DNA from: Apostichopus parvimensis
Lineage: Eukaryota > Echinodermata > Holothuroidea > Aspidochirotida > Stichopodidae
Reading direction: 5' to 3'
Length of the DNA stretch: 31,069 nucleotides
NCBI GenBank assembly: GCA_000934455.1
Contig: KN884909.1
Span: forward strand, 12,657 to 43,725
The first letter of the stretch is position 1; every line of letters starts with the position of its first letter. Shown here one piece after another: positions 1-11,179 of the stretch. A program made the translations under genes and the position numbers. Below the pieces are notes generated by a model, which saw only the letters and a program-made list of their open reading frames with translations, was not told the DNA's origin and made no database searches.

Positions 1-359
1 TTTTTCCAGTGAACCTCTAAACGATTGACCAGAATATATATTGTAATTTTCTGCATTAGTATCAATGATATTTCTTAATTACATTTATTACCAAGTATTG
101 CTTCAAGTTTTTCTTTTTTCTCCACTGCCAGCCAAAAGAAATTTTGTCGGGTAAAGGTAAAGTTGAGAGCGAGCTAACCCCTCAAGATCATTAGTGTACT
201 TTTTGGAGAGTCAAAGCTACACTGTGTTTAACTGTTTCATTGTGAATCAATGCTCTTGTATGAGCATGAGATTGTACATGTTTGACATGGGGAAATGCCA
301 GGTTCTCCAATAAGCATTTTTCTTTCTTTGTTGGTTATAGCGTGTTTTCCTAACCTACA
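1..359. other. Intergenic, no gene recognised
   Basis: AT-rich sequence running up to the first transposon. The short open frames here show no family motif and no credible splice pattern. I see nothing else to annotate. Confidence 0.5.
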
Positions 360-367
360 GGATAGGC

Positions 368-726
368 CTGGGGTGGGCAACCTACGGCTCGTGGGCCATG
401 TGCGGCCCGCCAGTGATTTTTTTACGGCCCATGAGATGTCTCAAGAAAAAGAAAAAATATCAATCTATTTTACACCATCACAAAAGACAAGCTAGCTGCT
501 TAGAATTTATCGGCACTAATGATGCTGTCAGGTAGGCCTATTATCCCCATTAATAATCAACTGTACTGTATTGACATTATGTTTTTGTGAATACAGATTA
601 AGTACACACACCTATTACTTGAAAGTCCTCGGAATCAAAGGTTTGAAATCGACAGCAGGTCGTTGGTTAGGTGTGGCCCAGTCAATTCTTCACTTCTTAT
701 TCATTCAAAAAGGTTGCCCACCCCTG
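368..726. mobile_element. Non-autonomous hAT-like MITE, 359 bp
   Basis: The left end CTGGGGTGGGCAACCT is the inverted complement of the right end AGGTTGCCCACCCCTG with one terminal mismatch. It is flanked by near-perfect 8-bp direct repeats, GGATAGGC at 360-367 and GGATAGGG at 727-734. An 8-bp target duplication and a CAGGGGTGGGCAA-type terminus are typical of hAT transposons. The interior (GGCCC-rich near the left end) holds no transposase, so it would depend on an autonomous relative. Confidence 0.85.
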
Positions 727-1899
727 GGATAGGGGTTCATGACTCATGTAATTATTCAAACTTTTCCATGCAGTTGTCATAGCGTTTTTGGCCATTTATG
801 AGAAACGTAACAAAGCCCCAAATGTTTGATATTTAGACGATATTTTATAATGGACTGCTGTCTGAAGCAATATTGTTTTATACCAGTGCTTGCCTCAAGC
901 CCTCCCCCAACATTGCTTTCTATAATCCCCATCCCCAACTGCATACAAACTAAATTAAAAATTTTAATTATCAGTAAGGTCACAGGTAAATTCACCCCTC
1001 AAGTTCAAATTGTGTCCTCCAGGGTAGTCATAAAATGCAAATTTTGCACACCTTTCCCCAGCAAAACAACAACAAAATCCTGGGGTACCAATTCTGAAGT
1101 CCTATTTCTCGCAGCTAAATGTTACAAATATAAAGGTTATCTTTTCTTTAATGGCGATTGCACACATGAAGAGAGTATCTGATTTAGTTGCTCGTTACAA
1201 TAGAGATATTAGTTCTATAATTCTTTGTCATCTTCAATATGTTTTTATTCATCTCAATGTTTATTTTAAACTTACTGAGAAATTATTTAATTTTACGCAG
1301 ATATGATGAATTATAGTCTGTTTAATAGCTACACCTCTATTTTTGTTTTTTGCAATTTTCTAGGACTCATTTTGTGATAGACAATGCCATTATCATCATT
1401 GGTGAAGAGTCAGAACTGAATAAAGGGAAAATAACTTTCTATAAAATAAATATCCCTCTATGTATGTTCATTCTTTGTCCTTTAAGAGAGATCGGGGAGG
1501 CAAGGCTTGATTTGTGAGAAAGGAAGAGTTATGTGAGAAAAGACCAGTTGATTTCGCACTGAGCCGTTTTCCTTACTGCATCCATGCACATGATCTGGCC
1601 AGTCCTCGACTTTCCTAAGGTTCCTTGAAGCCCACCCCAATTCCAGTAAACATTCCTTTTTCTTTTGGCCACCAGTGCACTTGTAATGATGTTGTTAAGT
1701 GCTGAACAGTGGGTATGACCTTGGGTATGGTCAAAAGTGAAAAATCTCATTTAATGGGATGTTATTGGCCTGGGGTTCAGAGTGGATTAAGTTGCCTGGT
1801 TTTTGTGCCTAGGGTACATCTTGGGTGACTTTTCTTTGAAGTATTCTGGTCCCACCTTAGAACTCAACTACAAGCAGGCTGATGTTCACCTTAGTCCTG

Positions 1900-1921
1900 C
1901 CCCCCCCCCCCCCCCCCCCCC
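1900..1921. repeat. Poly-C homopolymer, 22 bases
   Basis: An uninterrupted run of 22 C. Such runs are length-unstable and prone to assembly error. Many C/G runs in this window sit at or inside MITE ends, but no inverted partner was found for this one. Confidence 0.9.
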
Positions 1922-2535
1922 AAACTGGCCACCTCTCTTTTATACCATTTCTGCACGAACGTGCAGCTGCAAACTGGGCTTCACCTTGAATATATTTGAA
2001 CTTGATATCACAAGTTCCAGTCTGTTTCCCCACACACCTTTCCTCACAAACACAAGGAGAACAAGCACGAAACTTTAAGTTGCATGTCTATGTCATTTTA
2101 TTATCGATTAGTGGCTTCTAGGAAGCTTCATGAGATTTAACAAACAGAACTACTGATCCACTTTCAAACACAAAGTAACCACACGTTTCAAATACACAAT
2201 TAATTTACCATCATAATACACATAGCCTACCAGGGTGTGCATTGGGGGGAGGGGAGGATGGAGGAACGAACACAAAAAGAAAAAGATGCCTCCACAAAAA
2301 TGAGGCCGTAAAAAGAGCAGCACTTTAACAGTAATGTAAACAGCTCACTTAATGAAACCACTGCCACAATAGGCTACTTTTCCTTCCATATACTTTCGTC
2401 TCTTTTAACTTTATGAAAAAAGCCTTGTCGCTGCTTGACGGAAAAAAACTTGGGTTTATTTTTTTTTTGCCTTTTTGTTACTGTAATAATTTTTCAGACA
2501 TACAAGCTATGCTACTGCACCGCCTACCATGTCTA

Positions 2536-2567
2536 GTCATCATCATCATCATCTTCATCATCATCTA
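2536..2567. repeat. CAT/TCA triplet microsatellite
   Basis: Imperfect array of CATCAT units with one CTT interruption. Confidence 0.75.
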
Positions 2568-2663
2568 TTCCTCCACCCTTCCTCATCTTACTCAATAAGT
2601 TCATCATTCTCCATGAACTATACCACTTAATGTCAAAGAACCCTACAACACCAGGGGTTCCAA

Positions 2664-2684
2664 GACACACACACACACACACAC
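2664..2684. repeat. (CA)n microsatellite
   Basis: About ten CA units, 3' of the RPSA transcription unit. Confidence 0.8.
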
Positions 2685-2777
2685 CTGGCAGACAATGTCA
2701 AGTTTGCAATTTTGTCATCCTTTCTTAATTCTTCCCAATCCCAAGTGTCATAAAGACTTCAAAGCCCGGAAGCCGTG

Positions 2778-2783
2778 TTTAAT
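2778..2783 (-). terminator. Candidate RPSA polyadenylation signal ATTAAA
   Basis: On the minus strand ATTAAA, the commonest variant of AATAAA, lies about 40 bases after the RPSA stop codon at 2822-2824. This implies a very short 3' UTR, which is usual for ribosomal protein mRNAs. No transcript evidence is available. Confidence 0.5.
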
Positions 2784-2821
2784 TAAATCTCTTGCAACCA
2801 CAGCCCATCTCTGGGATTGAC

Positions 2822-5800
2822 TTATGCCCAGTCCTGGGTTCCGCCACCCCATTCGGTTGGTTCAGCAGACCAGTCCTTGGATGGTTCAGCTGCCCACTCA
2901 GTGGCTTGGAAGGTCTGCATGCCTCCGGCTGCTGGGGTTGGATTGGCCACCTCAGCGGCAGTGGGTGGTGGTGGTGCTGCTGCGGCTGCTGCTGCTGTTG
3001 TTGGTGCAGCGGCTGGGACGGCAGTTGGTACTATTCCAGTACCTGAAGACAAGGTGGGATCAGCCCACTGTAGAGAGAGAGCAAAGTACAATCATTATAT
3101 CTACAGTTTGTCTTTCTATTCCCCTTCCTCTTTAAGTTATTGAAAACTTTTAAAGACCGTACAGAACAATTGTGACAAAAATATATCCACACGGAAAAGA
3201 AAAAAGCAAGGAACACAGAAGCTGTCTACCTTTGAAATATCCCATAGTTGGAAAAACAGCAATGTATGAAATCAATCCAAGCTTCGTTTCTTGAGATATA
3301 TCTCATTTCAAATACAAAGTTTTCATATCTTGACCTTTCACCTCCACTAAAAGAATAGGCTTTTAGAGCTCAATATGTGACATTCATATTCAAGTTTTGG
3401 GATCCATCCAAGTGTTGTTTCTTACGAGAGATAGTGTCTGCAAGCAAGGTGTCACACGCACACACATATACACACTGTCATGACCTCAAAAGTATTGTTA
3501 ACATTGAACCAGAAAATGGAAATTTATGCATGTCCATGAGCATCATCAATGAAGACTTGGTCAAAGAAACTAGGAAGATATTCTACATGGAGAGGAGAGT
3601 TGTCCTTTGCTATTGTCAATGTGTACTTCAACCTTCAGTTAGGTTAGGTAAGGTTGGCTTGGACAGATTAGCACAGGGTGTATCAAATGTTACCTACAGA
3701 AATGAGCAATAGGCTGCAATATCTTTATTAATCTCTCATCCCATAAAATTTGTGATCATTTGAGGTCATAAACTGACGTTACAAACTCTTAGTCTCACAA
3801 CTCACTATTTCTTCAAGTGTTCCTGTGTTAGACAAGAGCATTTGTGGCATGGGGTGCAACTATACAGTGATGCAAAGACTCTCTAACCAAAAACTGAAGA
3901 AGTAGACTATTTCGCTAAATCACTGTTTGCTTACAAATAGTTGATAACACTCCTTGTTGCAGTTGCTAACCAATCCTTCATCTCTTTCATCTGCGTTCAT
4001 CTAACCATTATCACATCTTGAATGGCTCCAATCTGATTCAGAACAGATGAACAAACCAATTTGGTGTTTACTAGCAAATTTTGAATGACTCAATCAAGTC
4101 ATTTAATATAAAAGAAACACAAGTACCCACCCAATGCAAGAGTTAATTATTTCAAACAAATATTGTATTTCCGTATAATAACAACTTCCTGAGTTAACAG
4201 AGAGAGAGATATTGATAATCTCAACTTACATCTGCCACCTCTGGGGGTTTAGTTCCTGGTACTCCCATTACATCTGCTCCCCATTGGTCCACGTATGGAG
4301 CTGCCTGGGGCTCATCCTTCTGAGCGGCACGTTCACGGGCCTCCTGCTCATCCTTCTCCACCTATCATTAAAACAACAAGGATATTGTTATGTAAATTGA
4401 CCTTTTATAATATTAATATTTGCTTTTTATATAGCGCTTTATACCAGCGATAGGTCTCAAAGCGCTTTACAGACTTTATTACCCCTGGTCAATGATAACC
4501 TGTCCCAGAGACAATCCCTCCAGTCGCCAGCAGTTATATACTTTGCCCAATGACAAGTTACCTCACAGGTACCCATTTAACCCCTGGGTGGAGAGCGGCA
4601 AGTGAGATATCTTGCCAAAGGACACAACATAATGAACTAGGCAGGAATTGAACCAGCAATCCTTGGATCACGAGTCCGACACCTTAGCCAATTGGCCACC
4701 ACGCTCTCACTTTATAGCCTAAAATAGCTTGTTTTTTAACGTTTCTGTCTGTATATGTTTGTTACATACTTATACATGTCGGCGAAGTTATTGTAAAGCA
4801 GGGCTTAATTTAATATGTTCAGTACGAGCTTGTAAAATAAGTAATTGAGCAATGTACATTTCTAATTAATAATGTTTATTGTGTAGTTTTGTGCATTCGA
4901 CAAGTCTGTATGCGGTTATTGTTGTTGTTGTTTTTGTGTGACTGAAAGGGATGGTACTACATAACATGTAAACATAATTATAATAATAATATGTATTATA
5001 TAGCGCCTCCCAGAAATCTCAAAGCGCTGTACAATAAAAAAATAAGTAAAAAGGAACAGTCCACATCCACTTAATAGCTGAGAGAGATACTAAATCATTC
5101 CATTTAGCCTTCATCATATCTGCAGCATTTTAATTGACGATGTAACCTGATACTGGATGTGATCGGGTCAAAGCATTTCTGTGTGATGCTCTTCCATTAA
5201 TACAAGGCCAGCAACCTCTGAAGAGATGACCCTAAGAAGCACCCTGCAGTGAGAGAAACTTCTGAAAGAGCCTTGCAGTGAAGGAGTCCTTCATCCAGAT
5301 ACTCTCAATGAACTTGTACAGAACGAAGACTGTATTGCAGCAATGGTTTGGAATAGAGAAAAGATATAACTTACTCCCATGAACCTTGGGACAGACAAAA
5401 ATCTTTTTGTCCTATGCGTTTTTGAGAAATATTTCACTGCAAATTTGATCTATCTATCAAAGAATTCAACCTGAATAAATGTTCCAAGTAAAGTTTTCCA
5501 ACGTGTCAGCTGAGTGCTGCTTTGGGGTTTCAGCGCCAAAAAACATAAATGTGGATATGAACAAATTATTGCCAAGGAATTTTGCAAAGAGAAGAAATTT
5601 AAACAGAAAGTAGACTGACCTCCTGTGGGTCACGATAGAAGTAGAGATCGGGCATGACATCCCAAGGAACCTCACGGCTGATGGCACCTCGTAGACGGAG
5701 CACCTCCCGGGAGAGGAGCCACCACATCAGTCCAATTGAGGGAATACCCTACACCAGGCGGTGCAAAGAAATCATTCATAAAAACATGTGAACACAGTGT

Positions 5801-8239
5801 TACAAAGAACCTCTAAAGGCATTTTAGTTGGGTGTAGCAGCAACAGTTTATAATGTACAACTACCCAAGCATTTATATATATGGGTCAATCCATGCCAAA
5901 TCAACAGTAGCCTCCACGTCGACCCTCTCAGACATAAAATACTTTACATTCATGCAAAAAATGCCTCCAAACTTGACACAAAATTAGGGCTCTTAAAATG
6001 CAATCTGGATATGGTTGCTACGCGTGGCCATATCCTAGCAACCAAAAGGTTTTCAAAAATTTTTTCGCCCAATTTCATCCTTTGAGACTTGTGGCAAGAC
6101 AACATATCAATTTCAGGCTATTCGGAGAGGGTCGACGTGGAATCGACCCAAAAATCTGTTGATTTGGCATGGATTGACCCATATATATCTGAATTAATAA
6201 AGAGTTGTCTCTATGTTATGCCTTGCACTTGTCATCTAACAGAGAATCAGTATCAGCAGAATCAAGAGCCATTGACAAATCGGCTTTGAAGAGGAATATA
6301 TAAAAATTTAAAACAAAATCGTTAAAGCTAAACATAACACACATGTTCTACAATTGAAAATTGAATATCTCACTTACGAGGGAATAATTTATCCAGTATT
6401 GCAGAGAAAAATGTGCTATGCAAAAATGGTCAATTTACACTTTGCTATACAAGTTCAAAGATGTTTGGCTCTTCTTTACACGTGAACCATAGCACTTCGC
6501 AAGCCACAACAAATTCAGAGCCGCTCTACAAGATGTGAACACTTATTTATTCCCTGACTGTATAAAATACAGTTTACTCAATTAGGTTAGATAAATGTCT
6601 GAGTCATACTGCTGCATCACTGTGATGAACTGACTCCTCATGAAGAGGACCACTACCTTGTTGTTGCAGGGGATAGCCACATCCACAAAGCGTAGCGGAG
6701 AGTCGGTGTTGCAGAATGCAATGACAGGAATGTTCACATAGGAGGCCTCCCTGATTGGCTGGTGGTCAGATCGGGGATCGGTCGCGACCAAGAGTCGGGG
6801 CTCACGGAAGGCAGCCTGGATCTGATTGGTGAAGGTTCCAGGAGTGAACCTGCCGGCAATAGCACTTGCACCAGTGTGGCTGGCGAACTTCAGCACTGCC
6901 CTCTGTTTGCAATAACAAAATTGTTCAGAAAGCATGAAAAAACTATAAAGATCTTGTATTTTTGAAAACAAAACCATGGAGGCTTTGATTTGTCTATCAA
7001 TCTGGATATAAAGTGGAAGTTAGTTTTACTTCCTTTACACACTTTTATGTGTTATTGTTTGGTCAAAACTAGTTATAGATGTTGCCTAAACTGTTGGCCT
7101 GGTCTCAAACACTAACTGCTGCAGTTTAACGATAAAGAATACACAAGATTGAAAATTGTATCAATTTCTTACTTGTACTTGATAACTCCTGTTTGGTATT
7201 ACTACACAATGGTAGTGGCAGGGTTGGGAAGACCACAGTTTTTAACAAAAATTTGCATAACTGGGTCAAAATCATCAGCTCATGTTGTAATAAGCTCTTC
7301 AAATTAGCCACGGTGTTTACACAAACACCAAATTCATTAGATAGTAAACTGTCGCTGCCCAATCACTAATATTGTTATAATACTGTATGTAAGGAATCAA
7401 TGCAATTATCGTAAAGGAAAGAAAAGCTGCATTTAGTTTCCATTGTAGCTAAGCTGCTTTACAGAAATCAATCATTTGCTCCCTTTTTCCCATTGGTTTG
7501 AAAGAAGGAAGGTTTGAGTGTTGCCTACAACTGATCCAATGTACATGATAAGGAAAATGGTAAAGATCTTACCAAAACAATTTAAATTTATCGACCAATG
7601 AATCTTTGCGCTGGGTTTTTCTGAGGCTAATTATCATACGACCATGAATTCACATGTTTCCTACCACCATTTTAGTCTCAAAGATGTGTTATTTTGCAAG
7701 TTCTGTACAATGATAAACTGAATCCTACCTGTCCATAGGGCTTGGCAGAGATCACACAGATGTCAGATGGGTTCTCGATCGTTACCAAGATCCTGGCAGC
7801 CAGAAGCAGTTTCTCCCATGTCTTCCTCAGATTGATAATGTGGACTCCTAAATGTCAGAACATAAAGCTTCATATAAGATCCATACACTAACATGACAAC
7901 TTAAGATAATTAAAATAAAGTAAGATCTAAGATAAAAGTCTCTAAAACTCTGAACTAACCGATATTTCATTCGTCATCTGAAGTAAACCGGACCTGACAA
8001 AAACGTGACTTGACAGCTTAATTCCTCATCGGATGTTACCACCAGAATAATATAACCAGCCATAATTCAAAGTTTACATGAAAATGATTTGCACGATGAC
8101 ACTCACCGTCAGTCTTGCGCTTATAGACATACTGTAACATTTGGTAGTCAACGCTGGTGGACCCAAGGTGAGTACCTGCGGCTAAAAATTTAGACACATC
8201 CTCCTCACGGAGGGCCAAAACATCTAATCCTCCGGACAT
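2822..8239 (-). CDS. RPSA: 40S ribosomal protein SA (uS2, 37/67-kDa laminin receptor), six coding exons
   Basis: Structural protein of the small ribosomal subunit; vertebrate RPSA is also reported as a laminin-binding surface protein. Coding exons, in transcript order: 8239-8107, 7847-7729, 6902-6657, 5748-5620, 4361-4230, 3067-2822. All junctions are GT-AG and the phases agree, giving 334 aa (human 295). ATG at 8239 begins [20 protein letters not shown], the standard uS2 N-terminus. The uS2 core spans about residues 10-205, with [32 protein letters not shown] and IPCNNK followed by [12 protein letters not shown]. Exon 5 encodes a charged segment starting [14 protein letters not shown]. Exon 6 encodes an Ala/Pro-rich stretch, then the family's acidic-Trp repeats (ATEW, KDWS, TEWGG, QDWA) to TAA at 2822. 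The extra length is mostly in exons 5-6. A 5' UTR intron is indicated by TTTTACAG ending at 8253, 13 bases upstream of the ATG. Confidence 0.97.
2965..3030 (-). repeat. RPSA: Alanine/proline codon run in RPSA exon 6
   Basis: A GC-rich triplet-like stretch encodes alternating Ala-rich and Pro-rich segments, including [11 protein letters not shown], just before the C-terminal acidic-Trp repeats. Codons are mixed rather than pure repeats, so it is probably maintained as protein. Confidence 0.7.
3250..3445. repeat. Possible degenerate interspersed repeat in RPSA intron 5
   Basis: Two similar modules lie here. One runs ATCAATCCAAGCTTCGTTTC then TTGAGATAT; the other has ATCCATCCAAGTGTTGTTTC then TTACGAGAGAT. 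Between them is TTGACCTTTCACCTCCAC. Similar modules (TGACCTTTGAGCTCCAC, CCAAGCTTCACTTTTGGAG) occur at 20510-20860. The family is unidentified and the boundaries are approximate. Confidence 0.4.
4407..4712 (-). mobile_element. tRNA-derived SINE, about 305 bp, in RPSA intron 4
   Basis: Read on the minus strand, the head from 4712 is tRNA-like. An A-box-like TGGCCAATTGGCTAAGG lies at 4698-4682 and a B box GGTTCAATTCC at 4654-4644, spaced as in a pol III internal promoter. A tRNA-unrelated body follows, ending in a tail with AAAGCGCTTTGAGA and AAAGCGCTATATAA and then AT-rich sequence near 4407. The same tail motif recurs at 4991-5033. Target duplications were not clearly resolved. Confidence 0.8.
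4991..5033 (-). mobile_element. 3'-tail fragment of the same SINE type
   Basis: The sequence TATAGCGCCTCCCAGAAATC then TCAAAGCGCTGTACA parallels the tail of the SINE at 4431-4470 (ATAGCGC...TCTCAAAGCGCTTTACA). No tRNA-like head is present, so this is a 5'-truncated or relic copy. Confidence 0.55.
5875..6188. mobile_element. Long-TIR MITE (314 bp) in RPSA intron 3
   Basis: The ends are perfect inverted repeats of about 33 bp starting ATATATATGGGTCAATCC, at 5875-5907 and 6156-6188. A second inverted block CCACGTCGACCCTCTC lies inside, and a smaller hairpin (GGATATGG/CCATATCC) near the centre. The termini sit in TA-rich sequence, consistent with TA target duplication, but AT repeats hide the exact ends. 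No transposase is encoded. It is wholly within the intron between RPSA exons 3 and 4. Confidence 0.8.
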
Positions 8240-9643
8240 TGCGAATGTTGATCTGTAAAACGATGGTGATCAACCCTGCAATAGGCAAATAGCAGACAAA
8301 TTCAAATCATATTATTTTCTAGGCTTAGGCCATTCCTTAAGTCTTGAAGTTTGAGTAGGTCCCACCCATCAGCTGGGAATTGCGACGATTCCATGGTCAC
8401 TCAATACGACGTAGTCAAATAAAAGGCAGGTATATACTTTCATGGGTTACACAAGACACGGGTACCAATTACGACAAACTGTTGGAAACATTCATTTTAC
8501 CATAGCAACGGAGGGAGACATTATAGAATACTCCGCCACATGAAAACACCCCCTCAAATCAAGTGAATATGTCAAGATTACCAAAGCATTCCCCTGGAGT
8601 AACACACCGGCTCTGTCAAACACTCATGCATTATTATAATGAGAACCACCCATCATTGACCCCAATATTTCGTTTGTGTGTTCAATATTAAAAAAGTTTT
8701 GAATGTCCAAAGTATTGCCCCAGAAGTCTTGGATCATGTCCCATTCAGTAATAGGTTGGCATCAAGTTGACAATGGTAAAAGTTCGGCACAAGGTTAGGG
8801 ATTAACAATAGTATAAGTAATATTAATTCACTAAATTAAAATAGTGGATAAGCAGTTTGCTATCAGTTTTATTTTATTTTAAATTAAAATAGGTAAGAGA
8901 TGTAAAGTGTCGTTCTCAAAAATTATTTGAGAACCACGAAACAATGGCTGGTTTTGATTGTACACAAATAAAAAGCACCTGTACATACTAATAGTGGAAT
9001 ATTCCAACTGGCGGCGAGTGGGAACTGATCCGGAGTGTTCTCTTAAGAGAGTATTGTTGTGGGCATTGTGTGTATGTGTTACGATGTAGCTGGCTACAAT
9101 GCGAACTTGGGACGTGTCGGCGGGCTATTCGATAGTTGTACCCAACAGACTAGAAAGCGTGTGGAGTGCTTTCACAGAAGTATGATTCTCATGCATATCC
9201 TATGCTAACATGCTAGACAGTATGTTTACTGTACTGGGGGTATTCTATAATAACTCCTTTATGTCGTCACCTAACGTTGGTCAGGTTGAATAGAGAAATA
9301 CCGTCCCTAATGCTAATAATAAGTTTAAATAACAAACCAACGTACTAGACTCCTACTGGTAACACTACGAAAGGTTACGTTGTAACACCAGTCACATGGG
9401 GCACAATAGTAATAAGCACTGAACGTTAGGCGACATGCTTTAGTGTCCTAGTGTTATCGAGCATGATCTTATAAAAAGCTGTCCCGATTGAGACACCAAA
9501 ATGGTACATTGTTTCGAATTTATACCTCATAACATTGCACCTACTTTTTGAAAATACGACATACAACAAATAGAAATGGTATATTAGGACTTGGGATACG
9601 GTGGTAGTCGTATTTTTGGCGTCTATTTGGAGCATATACTTAC

Positions 9644-9681
9644 AGGTTACAAAGCCAAATGGAGCTTAGATTTGAAGAGGG
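9644..9681 (-). promoter_or_regulatory. RPSA: Probable RPSA non-coding first exon with TOP-like start and TATA-like box
   Basis: On the minus strand a strong donor, AACCT|GTAAGTATA, ends an exon at 9644. It can pair with the 5' UTR acceptor before 8252, giving an intron of about 1.39 kb. Upstream lies a pyrimidine run CCCTCTTC (9681-9674), like the 5' terminal oligopyrimidine tract of ribosomal protein mRNAs, and a TATTATAAG at 9697-9689. The TATA-to-pyrimidine spacing of about 16 bases is short for a canonical TATA box, so the exact start is uncertain. Confidence 0.5.
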
Positions 9682-9699
9682 CGCTCGACTTATAATACG

Positions 9700-11179
9700 G
9701 CTCTGATATTAGGGACATTTCAACTCAATTCCACGTAGCGGTGTTTCGCACAGGTAAAATTGATTTTGTATTTGAGCCCAAATAAAAGTTATGTCTGAGT
9801 ATGCATATGACTATGAGGTTGCCATATGGGGATCACATGCTACAGGTTTTGGTCGGCCCAAAAATCGACGTTTGTGGTCGAATTGGGCCAATTTGACGCA
9901 ACATCGATGTGCTTTTACCGTTGACTTAAGATTACTTTTTTATTCCTTCATTTGTTCAATAATCATCTATTTACATTACTACTACTTGTATGCATTTATA
10001 TTGGCTATACTAGATATTACTTCTATTCGAGCGCAACCCATACAAGCGATTTTTCCTCTTCCATACAATTAGGGGAGTCACTATGGGTGTGGTACCCCCC
10101 CCCCCACCTCCCCTGGCCCACACCCTCTCTTTCAGGAATAATTCGCCACCGGACGAGACGGACAGTTGTCGGGCAAATATTACTGACGGTTATCGGGAAA
10201 ATTGTTGTTGGAGCCGTTTAGTAAAATTGTATCATGGCGATGTGTCCAGACCGGCTGTAATCATTGGTTTATCGGAAAGGAATTGTTACCAATGTGTTTA
10301 CATTCATTTGCAATAACGATACGATTACGAAACTATTTTCAATTTTATCTTAGTTGGGTACAAATGTTAGGCCATAACATAATTTTTTTGTGCGATCTCA
10401 CTAGAACATCACATCTTGAATTATCTCGTAATTTTCATATTTTCTCACAAGATGTTGACGGTTTACCTGAAATTTCCTGTTATATCTCAATATTTGTAAG
10501 TGTATCTTTCATCTCGAAATTCAACATAATAGTTATATCTACTAGTTTCAAAACTTTTATCTCGACAATGATCTCATCTGAATTTTTTTTTTTAAATAAT
10601 GAATCCAACAAAAAATTCAACAAATTATGCGAGTCAAAATTAAGTTTTTTGTTCGATTGTTCATAGTGCGATGTCAGCATCCATGAGACTTTTTGGTTTG
10701 GGTAAACCAAGGTATTTTGTTGGGCGAAAATGCAGCATTGATCCCCTGTGTACGTAAACTTCAGACGGACAACACGAGTATGACCCTCCTTAAATTGTTG
10801 GTGCCCCTCCATAGACCGTTGGTGTTTCTTCAACTGAGAAAGACTGGGTCTGTGCAGGTAATGCCTATTTCTGATTTACTTTTTTGTTTCTTTTGAAGAG
10901 GATTACAGCCCATTTAGGAAACTAATTGGAGCTAGGGAAGGGGATTGAGAGAAAAAGAGGCATCACTGTGCACCACTATTGCACCACTATGACTAACGTA
11001 GAAACTATTGATGTATATAAGAATTGGAAAAGGAACTTGCTATTGTGATAACAATACCGACCAATGTTTGCAACAACAACTACTTCAAAATCATGATAGA
11101 AATAGATAACCAACATCTTAACCTCACCATAACTGCATTGAATATCGATATACTGACATTTGATAAAATTATTTAGAAA
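9700..11179. other. Intergenic, no gene recognised
   Basis: Sequence between the RPSA promoter and the assembly gap. It holds a C-rich run at about 10096-10108 and AT-rich stretches. The open frames (for example plus 10202-10666) are AT-rich and domain-free. A segment around 10783-10812 resembles 25394-25422 (both contain TTGTTGGTGCCCC), suggesting a shared dispersed repeat. Confidence 0.45.

Larger units (their letters stand above)
735..2777. other. Intergenic, no gene recognised
   Basis: About 2 kb downstream of the minus-strand RPSA gene. It contains a C homopolymer, a CAT/TCA triplet repeat and a CA dinucleotide repeat, listed separately. Open frames such as plus 826-1182 and minus 1529-1750 have no recognisable domain and no supporting splice or start context. 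Confidence 0.5.

Noticed and set aside
826-1182. 118-codon plus frame.
   Set aside because: No recognisable motif, and length alone is not evidence in a eukaryotic intergenic region.
4630-4712. A functional tRNA gene on the minus strand.
   Set aside because: A and B boxes are present, but the sequence continues into a SINE body and tail, and I could not fold a clean acceptor stem.
10202-10666. 154-codon plus frame.
   Set aside because: Phe/Ile/Ser-rich composition reflects AT-rich DNA. No domain or homologous pattern is visible.
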